From positions 15,972,642-15,995,641 of the forward strand of contig OZ037770.1 of NCBI GenBank assembly GCA_964035545.1: a stretch of DNA of 23,000 bases. The letters are read 5' to 3'. Each line of letters begins with the position of its first letter. Position 1 is the stretch's first letter. The notes beneath the pieces were generated by a model. That model was not told the origin of the DNA. It did no database searches and saw only the letters and a program-made list of their open reading frames with translations. The translations under genes and the position numbers were made by a program. Below are positions 1 to 9,685 of the stretch, one piece after another. This DNA is from Bugula neritina. Its lineage: Eukaryota; Bryozoa; Gymnolaemata; Cheilostomatida; Bugulidae.

Positions 1-125
1 GAGTAGATGTGACTTACCAACTGTAGCCAGAGTAGATGTGACTTACCAACTGTAGCCAGAGTAGATGTGACTTACCAACTGTAGCCAGAGTAGATGTGAC
101 TTACCAACTGTAGCCAGAGTAGATG
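1..125. repeat. 29-bp tandem array carrying a splice donor
   Basis: Four full copies and part of a fifth, period 29 bp, almost identical. It continues beyond the left edge. On the minus strand each copy reads ...CTACAGTTG|GTAAGTCAC..., a good 5' splice site preceded by sequence identical to the end of the neighbouring predicted minus-strand exon (105-259). Confidence 0.95.
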
Positions 126-358
126 CGAAGATAAAGCTGATCCAGTGGTAGACCGAGAGGGAGGACCTCTCTTTGCACAAAGCAGTGTCTGTAGCAAAAG
201 TGATATTCATAGCGTCTGGTTTGAGTTACAAATATCTGCTCTACTGCTCCACGAAGAGGCTACAGCCAAATAAATAGTCAGGTGGAAGTCCTTAAACAAA
301 TAGCAAGTGATCTCACCCCAGGTGAAGATACACCAGGCAGGTGTGTGGGTCTCATCAT
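105..358 (-). CDS. 5' part of an unrecognised minus-strand gene, two exons
   Basis: I do not recognise this protein. Reading on the minus strand, a first exon 358-317 begins ATG ATG and encodes MMRPTHLPGVSSPG. A GTGAGA donor follows, then a 57-bp intron (316-260) ending in TTTGGCTGTAG. A second exon 259-105 continues in phase 0 and ends in phase 2 at TTG|GTAAGT. The second exon stays open for 51 codons, contains the Cys/His-rich stretch YEYHFCYRHCF and ends ...LYLRIYSGYSW. No signal peptide or membrane segment is visible. The rest of the gene lies left of the window. The gene is divergent from the collagen-lectin gene, and the two predicted start codons are about 885 bp apart. Support is from splice signals and phase agreement only. 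A second frame is also open through most of exon 2, so the frame choice is uncertain. Confidence 0.35.
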
Positions 359-1242
359 GGCTTAATTGCTATTGAAAAGGTTATTAGACTTGTTAAGGGG
401 GACACTTGATATGTAATTAAATATTAGTTACCTTTAAGTTGTAACTTCACAAGTCAACATCCCCAAGTCTTTAGTATTTAATTGACTTGAAAGTTCTATG
501 AGAGAACCTCCTGAGGTGATGACGTCTGTTGATGACTCATTATTATTTTTCATCTTCAGGTGGCTTATGGATCTACACATTACATGATTACATAATGCAG
601 TATTATATTATATAATACAATATGATGTTATATAGTACAATATGATATTATATAGTACAATGTGATATTATATAGTATAATATGATATTATATAATATTA
701 TATAGTACAATATGATATTATATAGTACAATATGATATTATATAGTACAATGTGATATTATATAGTACAATATGATATTATATAGTATAATATGATATTA
801 TATAGTACAATATGATATTATATAGTACAATGTGATATTATATAGTACAATGTGATATTATATAACCTACAATATGATATTATATAATATATAATAGAAT
901 ATTATATAATATATAATAGAATATTGTATAATATAACACAACAGTGACAAATAGTGGTTATCAGGGGAAACTATTTGCTTCATCACAACCAACCGGAACA
1001 ATGATATAACTGAATGTGTGGGTTTGTGTTGCTGCTATGTTGATCAAATTATGATGTTTAGAATATTTTTAGCTGCAGTGACCGGCAAACTTCCCTATTA
1101 GTTTCACAGATTGTGAAGCATATCACTGCCTCTGAATGTCATATCACCGGTAAAGGCATCAACTGAGTGATGATAAGCTGTTGGGAGTTCATACACTTGT
1201 CACTCCTTCTGCCTTCTCATTCCTAACTGGTTGTCAGAGAAG
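359..1242. other. Divergent intergenic region with an AT-rich array
   Basis: This spacer separates the two divergent predicted start codons and must hold the promoter of the collagen-lectin gene and perhaps that of the left-hand gene. I see no clear TATA box or open reading frame. Its centre is occupied by the 20-bp AT-rich array at 601-935. The start codon at 1243 has a favourable context (AAGATGG). Confidence 0.5.
601..935. repeat. 20-bp AT-rich tandem array
   Basis: About fifteen copies of a 20-bp unit close to TATAGTACAATATGATATTA, with TGTG and ATAA variants. It degrades at the right end into TATAATATATAATAGAAT units. It lies in the divergent spacer. Confidence 0.9.
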
Positions 1243-4200
1243 ATGGCGGATGAAAAAGTAGAAAAGTTTGAAAGAAGACCAGAACGGCTGACTGCCTCAG
1301 TTTACATGTATTTTGTGTTTGTGAGCATTTCGCTATTCAGTGCAGGACTTGTGCTCTACATCTTCCTCATTCAGCTGCCCAATCAGACGGCACTTATACA
1401 GGAAGTGACCACTCAACTCGACCAAACGACTGGACAGCTCGACCAGACGAGCGAAACTTTGAATAAGACTCGGTTTATGCTCAGACAACTTATAAGAGAG
1501 GTGAGTTGAGTGGCGTGTTGCTATACTGTTGCTGGACTGTTGCTATACTATTGCTGGACTTTTGCTATACTGTTGCTATACTATTGCTATACTGTTGCTA
1601 TACTGTTGCTATACTGTTGCTATACTGTTGCTATACTGTTGCTATACTGTTGCTATACTGTTGCTATACTGTTGCTATACTGTTGCTATACTGTTGCTAT
1701 ACTGTTGCTATACTGTTGCTATACTGTTGCTATACTATTGCTATACTGTTGCTATACTGTTGCTATACTATTGCTATACTATTGCAGTTATCTAACCAAC
1801 TCAACCACTCAGATTCCCATCACAGAGAGAAGAGGTCTGTGCCGTTAGCAGACGATGAGCAGGCCGAGGAAGATCTCAGTCAGCTATCACTTAGTAAGGT
1901 TTTTACTCATCTGTCTGTTTATTAGTCTGAGATATACTACTACATGATGCTGTCTGTTTATTAGTCTGAGATATACTACTACATGATGCTGTCTGTTTAT
2001 TAGTCTGAGATATACTACAACTACACGATTAAGTTCTGACTTGAGAATGGAAACTTGTTGTGATTGTCAAATAGCCATTTTAATTTTCAGCCAGCTTGAG
2101 TTTTCTAAGGGGGCCTCCAGGTTTTCCTGGAAGAGATGGAAGAGATGGACCTATGGGTGCTACAGGACTTCCTGGACCTAAAGGAGAAGAGGGAGCAACT
2201 GGCCCAAAAGGAGAAGTTGGTGGGATCGGTCGTACAGGGATTAATGGTTTGAATGGTGAGCTGAGTTGTTTATCAACAAATTTTATAGTCAACTGTTGGT
2301 AGAGGTGGTAGGACAATCATGTGATCAGCTAAGAACTGCTAATATCACCGCGGTTATAGTAGCAAGAAATTACAACATATGTAGCAATCATCTTCAATTT
2401 GACTTTGGGGTGTTTGGGAGGTGGACAATTTCTTGTGTTAAAATAAAGTTTATAAGTTGAAGCTGCTAGAGTGGCCTGTGATCTGCGCCAACAGCAAGTA
2501 TTTCACACACAAAAACAAAGTCATTAACATGATAATATTATGTTCTCATACTAGAATCAGAACATGGCAAATCATTAGCACTTTGCTCTGTTGAAACTAT
2601 TAGCAAATACTCAGCAGCTTTGAGGACAGAATAGGGTTGAGGTCATGACCCTTAGTACCATGAAACTATACTCTGCCATCAGTTTTATGTTTGTTCACTT
2701 AGACTTTCTGTCCTAGAGCAAAATCACTTTACATGTAGGCATCCCATCTTGGTTTACTGGTTACTGGCTTTATGGCTGTGTTTGTCTCAAGTCTAATTGC
2801 TATTATTAATAGAAAACACTTTTAGTATTGATTAGTTTACTATTTAGTGGAGTATTTAGATAGATTTTATTATACAGTCAGTGTTTTGTGCTGAAATTAG
2901 GGCGAGATGGACCTCCTGGTTTGCCGGGTGCACCGGGAGTGCCTGGACCCAAGGGAGAACCTGGCAGTACAGTAGATGGTGTTGGGCTGAGAGGAGCTCC
3001 AGGACCCTCTGGAACACCAGGAGCTGCTGGAGCTCCCGGAGCCGCTGGAGCTCCGGGTGCTGCTGGATCACCTGGATTACCTGGTGCTAAAGGAGAACCA
3101 GGAGAAGTTGGCTCACCCGGTTTGTAACGTAGTGTATGCATGTTAGTAACTGTAATGTAGTGTATGCATGTTAGTAACTGTAATGTAGTGTATACATGTT
3201 AGTAACTGTAATGTAGTGTATACATGTTAGTAACTGTAGTGTAGTGTATACATGTTAGTAACTATAATGTAGTGTATGCATGTTAGTAACTGTAATGTAG
3301 TGTATACATGTTAGTAACTGTAATGTAGTGTATACATGTTAGTAACTGTAGTGTAGTGTATACATGTTAGTAACTATAATGTAGTGTATGCATGTTAGTA
3401 ACTGTAATGTAGTGTAGTGTATACATGTTAGTAACTGTAGTGTAGTGTATGTATGTTAGTAACTGTAGTGTAGTGTATACATGTTAGTAACTGTAATGTA
3501 GTGTATACATGTTAGTAACTGTAGTGTAGTGTATGCATGTTAGTAACTGTAGTGTAGTGTATGCATGTTAGTAACTGTAGTGTAGTGTATACATGTTAGT
3601 AACTGTAGTGTAGTGTATGCATGTTAGTAACTGTAGTGTAGTGTATGCATGTTAGTAACTGTAATGTAGTGTATGCATGTTAGTAACTGTACTGTAGTGT
3701 ATGTATGTTAGTAACTGTAGTGTAGTGTATGCATGTTAGTAACTGTAGTGTAGTGTATGCATGTTAGTAACTATAGTGTAGTGTATGCATGTTAGTAACT
3801 GTAGTGTAGTGTATGCATGTTAGTAACTGTAGTGTAGTGTATACATGTTAGTAACTGTAGTGTAGTGTATACATGTTAGTAACTGTAGTGTAGTGTATGT
3901 ATGTTAGTAACTGTAATGTAGTGTATGCATGTTAGTAACTGTAATGTAGTGTATACATGTTAGTAACTGTAATGTAGTGTATACATGTTAGTAACTGTAA
4001 CGTAGTGTATGTATGTTAGTAACTGTAATGTAGTGTATGCATGTTAGTAACTGTAGTGTAGTGTATACATGTTAGTAACTGTAATGTAGTGTATGCATGT
4101 TAGTAACTGTAGTGTAGTGTATGTATGTTAGTAACTGTAATGTAGTGTAGTGTATACATGTTAGTAACTGTAGTGTAGTGTATACATGTTAGTAGCACTG

Positions 4201-6981
4201 AGTGTTAGTGTTATCACCGAGAGGCTAACTCAATTAAACATTCTATTAACTGATTGTAGGTGGGACAGAAAGCAGATTCAATGTGACTGCATGGAATATA
4301 ACACAAGAAACCATCTTCACTGAAATTAAGAAAATAAAAGAAGTAGTTAGTCAGCTTGAGCAACTGGAAGTAGAAGGTATTGGAGTCATTTTATATGAGT
4401 ACTTGTTGACAGTCATGTTGACAGTCATGTTGACAGTCATGTTGACAGTCATGTTGATATGTTGACAGTCATGTTGATATGTTGACAGTCATGTTGACAG
4501 TCATGTTGGCAGTCATGTTGATATGTTGACAGTCATGTTGACAGTCATGTTGACAGTCATGTTTGCACTGTCTGTAGAAGGAATCTCTAGCAGAAGTTGC
4601 CCAGTCTGGACGCGTCAAGGTGATGTGGATGACGTGCTGCTCCAGGGAACCTGCTACGCTCTCGTCCAAACACCCAAGACTTGGCAGCAGGCAAAAGATT
4701 ATTGTGAGCAGCGGAACTACAAGCTAATGAGTGTCGATTCAGCAGTGAAGAAGGCTCTACTGGACAGTTGGTTGACTACAGTTCAGCGGTCTTACAGTGA
4801 CACACTATGGCTGGGTGGCTTCCGGAAAGTTGGACGTCCAATAGATGAGTGGTACTGGGCAAACGCAACGACAGGTAGTAGCAATAAGTAATGTGTGCAC
4901 TACTGAGTAATGTATCTACTGAGTAATGTGTCTACTGGGTAATGTGTCTACCACTGAGTAATGTGTCTACCACTGAGTAATGTGTCTACCACTGAGTAAT
5001 GTGTCTACTGAGTAATGTGTCTACTGCGTAATGTGTCTACTGAGTAATGTGTCTACTGAGTAATGTGTCTACTGAGTAATGTGTCTACTGAGTAATGTGT
5101 CCACTACTGAGTAATGTGTCCACTGAGTAATGTGTCTACTGAGTAATGTGTCTACTGAGTAATGTGTCTACTGAGTAATGTGTCTACTGAGTAATGTGTC
5201 TACTGAGTAATGTGTCTACTGAGTAATGTGTCTACTGAGTAGTGTGTCTACTGAGTAATGTGTCCACTGAGTAATGTGTCTACTGAGTAATGTGTCTACT
5301 GAGTAATGTGTCTACCACTGAGTAATGTGTCTACCACTGAGTAATGTGTCTACTGAGTAATGTGTCTACTGAGTAATGTGTCTACTGAGTAATGTGTCTA
5401 CTGAGTAATGTGTCTACTGAGTAATGTGTCTACTGAGTAATGTGTCTACTGAGTAATGTGTCTACTGAGTAATGTGTCTACTACTGAGTAATGTGTCTAC
5501 TGAGTAATGTGTCTACTGAGTAATGTGTCTACTGAGTAATGTGTCTACTGAGTAATGTGTCTACTGTGTAATGTGTCTACTACTGAGTAATGTGTCTACT
5601 GAGTAATGTGTCTACTGAGTAATGTGTCTACTGAGTAATGTGTCTACTGAGTAATGTGTCTACTGAGTAATGTGTCTACTGAGTAATGTGTCTACTGAGT
5701 AATGTGTCTACTGAGTAATGTGTCTACTACTGAGTAATGTGTCTACTGAGTAATGTGTCTACTGAGTAATGTGTCTACTGAGTAATGTGTCTACTGAGTA
5801 ATGTGTCTACTGAGTAATGTGTCTACTGAGTAATGTGTCTACTGAGTAATGTGTCTACTGAGTAATGTGTCTACTACTGAGTAATGTGTCTACTGAGTAA
5901 TGTGTCTACTGAGTAATGTGTCTACTGAGTAATGTGTCTACTGAGTAATGTGTCTACTGAGTAATGTGTCTACTGAGTAATGTGTCTACTGAGTAATGTG
6001 TCTACTGAGTAATGTGTCTACTAAGTAATGTGTCATTCCGTTATTGTTTGCAGAAAATGCAGTGAGTGGATTTACCGATTGGGCAATTTCAGAGCCCAAC
6101 ACCGGATTTTGCATGGCCTACTATTATCGTAAATGGCGTGCCAGATCTTGTTCTAGATCGGCTTACGATTTCATCTGTGAAGGTAATGAACCGTGGTTTG
6201 CATAAACCAAAAACTTGTCATGCAAGTTGTTAACAATAATTTCATGAATTATTTGTCTCAGTTCAGACCTGATCTTTATTCCAACAGGCCCAGCAGATGA
6301 GATGACAACTTCTGCGTTAAGAGGGGGAGATGTATACACTCACTGGGGGAAAGCAATGTGTAATAATGAGTCCACTACTATTTATTCTGGTAAGTGACTT
6401 TTACAGTGTTGATATTGAGTAACTAGAAGTACTAATGGTGAGCCTGTATAATATATCAGTATGTAACACTACACACCTGCAATGGCTGGTTTACAGGAGT
6501 AGCAGCTGGAGCCAGGTTCGATGTTACTGGGGGTGGGGTCAACTATCAATGTCTACCCCCCAACCCAGAGTTTGTGAACTACAACACCAACGCAGTAGAC
6601 GTTTCCTGGATGAGATCAGTAGAATATGAATCCCAAGCTTACGGACTGTTTACTGACGGCATAGATAACCAGCACGCCGTGTGTGCTCGTTGTTACACCG
6701 GGAACCGGCCCTCAATCTTGATGATCCCAGCTATGGTAAGCTGCCCGTCCGGCTGGGTGAAGGAGTACTCCGGCTTTCTGATGGCCAGCTCCGAGAACGA
6801 GAAGCACTCGTCTACATACGAGTGCGTGGACTCGGACCCGGAGTATATCGGACTGAACCCGGCAGATCTCGGGGGGAGGTTCTGGTTTGTGAATGTTGAC
6901 TGCATTTCTGGCGGCTCAGTCGGGCAGTGTGACAAGTATGGACATGCCAAGCAGCTAAGCTGTGTTGTCTGCTCTAGATAA
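1243..6981 (+). CDS. Type II transmembrane collagen with C-type lectin and spongin-type (short-chain collagen C4-like) C-terminal domain
   Basis: Nine exons join without a phase conflict: 1243-1500, 1788-1893, 2091-2255, 2901-3119, 4260-4376, 4578-4874, 6054-6182, 6288-6389 and 6497-6981 (stop TAA), giving 625 residues. The first intron is phase 0 and the other seven are phase 1. Residues 1-19 are charged and cytosolic, and 20-43 form one membrane segment with no cleavable signal. Next come a Gln/Leu/Thr-rich, probably coiled stalk (47-121), a furin-type REKR|S site (99-103) and about 40 Gly-X-Y triplets (129-250) with one interruption near GSTVDG. A second coiled stretch (255-288) has NVT and NIT sites. 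A C-type lectin domain (296-430) shows LWLGG, EPN at 401-403 and the cysteine pattern C331/C407/C420/C429. The Cys-rich C-terminus (about 440-625) has [29 protein letters not shown] and SCVVC, the hallmarks of spongin/short-chain collagen C4-like domains, which are related to collagen IV NC1. I infer a trimeric surface matrix or recognition receptor. Confidence 0.9.
1515..1787. repeat. 11-bp array filling intron 1 of the collagen-lectin gene
   Basis: About 24 copies of GCTATACTGTT, with CTATACTATTG variants. The array fills nearly the whole intron 1501-1787 and its last unit merges into the acceptor ACTATTGCAG. Eleven is not a multiple of three and the unit has no stop in any phase, so all three plus frames stay open; none of that is coding. 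Confidence 0.95.
1911..2025. repeat. 39-bp repeat, three copies, in intron 2
   Basis: Three near-identical 39-bp copies, each starting CTGTCTGTTTATTAGTCTGA, begin about 17 bp after the donor of exon 2 (A|GTAAGG at 1893/1894). Confidence 0.9.
3124..4194. repeat. 28-bp array filling intron 4 of the collagen-lectin gene
   Basis: About 38 copies of a 28-bp unit built from GTAGTGTATRCATG and TTAGTAACTGTARTG. Copies differ mainly at two A/G positions, and a few carry an extra GTAGT. The array starts within the first bases of the intron: the donor GTTTGTAAC is itself a shortened copy of the unit's GTTAGTAAC. Confidence 0.95.
4403..4562. repeat. 12-bp array in intron 5
   Basis: Copies of TTGACAGTCATG interspersed with TTGATATG blocks. 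It occupies most of intron 4377-4577, between the coiled stretch and the lectin domain exons. Confidence 0.93.
4886..6035. repeat. 16-bp array filling intron 6, inside the lectin domain
   Basis: About 70 copies of TGAGTAATGTGTCTAC, some with an added CAC or TAC. It begins about 10 bp after the donor (G|GTAGTA at 4874/4875) and ends shortly before the acceptor TTGTTTGCAG (6053). The intron splits the lectin domain between the WANATT stretch and the EPN loop. Confidence 0.95.
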
Positions 6982-7093
6982 ATTAGGTCACTGTTACCCA
7001 ACATAGTCCTTATTTACTGCTCTACAACCTATAACCTCATGTAACCCAAATTTATTTGTATTCTCTGTTTATGTTTGACATGTAAATAATCTA

Positions 7094-7099
7094 AATAAA
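7094..7099 (+). terminator. Polyadenylation signal of the collagen-lectin gene
   Basis: AATAAA lies 112 bp after the TAA stop (6979-6981), in an AT-rich 3' UTR. It is the first such hexamer downstream of the stop. Confidence 0.75.
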
Positions 7100-7132
7100 T
7101 AATATAGTATGTCATTTACCATTTCATCTTAT

Positions 7133-7566
7133 AACTACTACATGAGTAACAGCTACTACATGTATAACAACTACTACATGTATAACAACTACTGCGTGTA
7201 TAACAACTACTACATGTATAACAACTACTACATCTGTGTATAACAACTACTACATGTGTATAACAACTACTACATGTATAACAGCTACTAGATGTGTAAC
7301 AACTACTACATGTATAACAACTACTACATGTATAACAGCTACTACATCTGTGTATAACAACTACTACATGTATAACAACTACTACATGTATAACAACTAC
7401 TACATGTATAACAGCTACTACGTGTATAACAACTACTACATGTATAACAACTACTACATGTGTGTATAACAACTACTACATGTGTGCATAACAACTACTA
7501 CATGTATAACAACTACTACATGTGTATAACAACTACTACATGTATAACAGCTACTACATGTATAAC
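7133..7566. repeat. 18-bp array 3' of the collagen-lectin gene
   Basis: About 24 copies of TATAACAACTACTACATG with CAG, GTG and CTGTG variants. It starts about 35 bp after the polyadenylation signal, so it is probably just downstream of the transcript. The unit is open in several frames on both strands, but there is no sign of coding. Confidence 0.93.
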
Positions 7567-7669
7567 ACTCCTGTTATCCTCAGTTGTCACCATTAGTATC
7601 AATTTGTATTTTAATTAAATTCCACTACTTGATTGTGGTTCATCAAAACTACAGTGCACAGCTTAACAC

Positions 7670-7805
7670 ACCTAAAACACTTCAAAACAACCTAGAATAA
7701 CTTAGAACAGCCTGGAACAACCTGGAATAACCACCTGGGTTCTAGAACAACTTAGAGCAATCTAGAATAATTTAGAATGCCCTAAAAAAGTCTAAAAGAA
7801 CCTAG
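7670..7805. repeat. Degenerate ~12-bp repeat
   Basis: Loosely repeated motifs of the type ACAACCTAGAAT, ACTTAGAACAGC and CCTGGAACAACC. It looks like an old, decayed array, unlike the well-kept arrays around it. I see no gene in 7567-7989. Confidence 0.6.
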
Positions 7806-7989
7806 TCTAATTTATCAGAGTAACCCTCAAACACCTGTCATGATGATTTGCTAGTATTACTTGCATTTAGTATTCTGCTTTTAGATAAAAGCCTGATGAA
7901 AATTCTACTAAAACCTAAATACTCCTCACAAAGTAATGTACCATAAGGTATGTCCATTTAGATGTGCCTTGTTCTGTTTTGAGTTAACC

Positions 7990-8432
7990 AGGAGCTAATG
8001 CTACAGAGATAAATGAAACTAGAGAACTAATGCTACAGAGATGAATGAAACTAGAGAGCTAATGCTACAGAGATGAATGACACTAGAGAGCTAATGCTAC
8101 AAAGATAAATGAAACCAGAGAGCTAATGCTACAGAGATGAATGAAACTAGAGAGTTAATGCTACAGAGATAAATGAAACCAGAGAGCTAATGCTACAGAG
8201 ATGAATGAAACTAGAGAGTTAATGCTACAGAGATAAATGAAACCAGAGAGCTAATGCTACAGAGATGAATGAAACTAGAGAGTTAATGCTACAGAGATAA
8301 ATGAAACTAGAGAGCTAATGCTACAGAGATGAATGAAACTAGAGAACTAATGCTACAGAGATGAATGAAACAAGGGAACTAATGCTACAGAGATGAATGG
8401 AACAAGGGAACTAATGCTATAGAGATGAATCA
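7990..8432. repeat. 32-bp tandem array
   Basis: About fourteen copies of a 32-bp unit containing GAGCTAATGCTACAGAGATG followed by AATGAAACTAGA. Alternation of GATGAATG/GATAAATG and AACTAG/AACCAG variants in the middle copies suggests a dimeric 64-bp expansion. Confidence 0.93.
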
Positions 8433-8828
8433 CTCTCAAGAGACAGTTGATTGGCAAGCCTACAGAAGTGGTTTGAGTCTGTGACAGGGAGAGATTTTCT
8501 GGTTTTGGATTGTCTTGCAGAGAGGAGGAAGTACATGAGTCAGATTGTCTTCAAGTTAGACAGCCATGATGGATTATGTCAATGACTCAACCAGACTGAC
8601 AGAGAAGGTAGAAGATGTTGCAGTTGGATGATGGATTAAGAAAGCCAGGAAGTTACAGCTTTCTTAAGCTGGTAGATTAAAGCTATTAAATGAGTCAGAC
8701 CTTTTCATCTCTTACATCCACAAGCAGGTTGTCTGTCCACACAAAACATTATAAACTTGAATATGTATTTGTAGAAATACTAATCCAAATTGCCAAAAAC
8801 ACAATTATTTACTGCTGTTACTATGTAG
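8433..8828. other. Unique sequence without a supported gene
   Basis: Non-repetitive sequence. The plus strand has one short open stretch (about 8455-8586) with a possible acceptor TGTCTTGCAG at 8520, but it closes with TGA and gives no recognisable protein. It could hold upstream exons of the candidate gene at 8829. Confidence 0.3.
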
Positions 8829-9685
8829 GTTCCAATGTGGAGGAAGCCAACTTTGAACCTCCTTTGGTTAAACTTCCAAAAGAGTGTTTCATCATGAGAA
8901 CATCACAACTGCAAGCAGTAAGTAACATTTTTGCTGACTCTATACCAACTCTGTACCAACTTTGTATAACCAACTTTGCTTACCCCAGGTTTTTCATTAT
9001 TGGTTTAGAGTCTGATTTGGGGCTACAAGTGACAGACATATCCTACGATGACTCATCAGTGGAACCCAAACACAGAGGAGCTAGCGCCTGATATGAGAAG
9101 TACCGATGAGGTAAAGTTTCTCCACATAATATTCTATAATCAGGGCTGCGTCAATGGCTCACATCACTGAGCCATTGTGTTCTCCACTAGAACGTATTTA
9201 TTACAAATGATTAAGAAATTCTTCGAGCTTTGTTAGACGTAACAATTACGTTGCAAGTATTTATAGAATAGGATGCGATTACTGATGATAAATGGGAAGT
9301 AGCTGCGTGCCGTTCTGACAGAGTAATTTATTTATTATAAAACTTTACGAGCTGTAGACCTTGTCTAGCATATTATAGCAACTTTTCTAGCATATTACAG
9401 CAAGTTGTTTAGCATATTATAGCAAGCTGTTTAGCATATTATAGCAAGTTGTAGATAACAATTTATAGCAACATATAGCAAGTTATAGCAGTGATCATAG
9501 AGCATATAACAGATTTGGATTCTCAACACAAAGTCTCGGTGCTGACTTGTACTCTTAATTTGATGAGCTGTCAGGAAAAGCCTGGATGTGACAAGACGAT
9601 TGCTGAGTGCTGTATTCAGTTTACAAAGTACGATGTTTTATGTGCTCAAGAGATAAAAAATATATCAAGTTTTTATAGATCATAG
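8829..9685 (+). CDS. Candidate 3' exons of an unrecognised gene
   Basis: Three possible exons join in phase. 8829-8917 follows ...CTATGTAG, starts in phase 1 and ends at GCA|GTAAGT. 9036-9110 follows GTGACAG and ends at GAG|GTAAAG. A last exon may run from about 9578 (after GCTGTCAG) to the TAG ending at 9685. The first encodes GSNVEEANFEPPLVKLPKE and continues CFIMRTSQLQA. The second encodes 25 residues containing HQWNPNTEELAPDMRSTDE. The third is Cys-rich (CDKTIAECC). No domain is recognised. The first two exons, separated by a 118-bp intron with good splice signals, are the best part. The third is only a guess. Upstream exons are not found, so this could be a partial gene or a relic. Confidence 0.3.
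9152..9177. other. Perfect 10-bp inverted repeat
   Basis: CAATGGCTCA, a 6-base loop CATCAC, then TGAGCCATTG: perfect arms that would form a stable hairpin in RNA or single-stranded DNA. It lies in the putative intron or 3' flank of the candidate exons at 8829-9110. Function is unknown. Confidence 0.85.
9364..9490. repeat. ~22-bp array
   Basis: Five to six copies of a unit near TAGCATATTATAGCAAGTTG, decaying at the right end into TATAGCAA fragments. Confidence 0.85.

Noticed and set aside
1506-1925. Small cysteine/leucine repeat protein on the plus strand
   Set aside because: It is the 11-bp intron array, open in all three frames, running into exon 2 of the collagen-lectin gene.
2091-2255. 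RGD integrin-binding motif in the collagen domain
   Set aside because: The sequence is GRDGRDG; R, D and G occur as GRD, never as RGD.
2080-3141. Proline-rich minus-strand frames opposite the collagen exons
   Set aside because: They are antisense shadows of Gly-X-Y codons (GGN CCN), which lack stops on the other strand.
3124-6035. CRISPR array
   Set aside because: Units follow each other directly with no unique spacers, periods differ between arrays, and the context is animal genes.
6574-7004. Overlapping frames on both strands in exon 9 of the collagen-lectin gene
   Set aside because: Only the plus frame ending in SCVVCSR continues the spongin-type domain; the others are shadows.
8455-8586. 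Plus-strand open stretch as an upstream exon of the candidate gene at 8829
   Set aside because: It ends in TGA before any convincing donor, and its product resembles nothing known.
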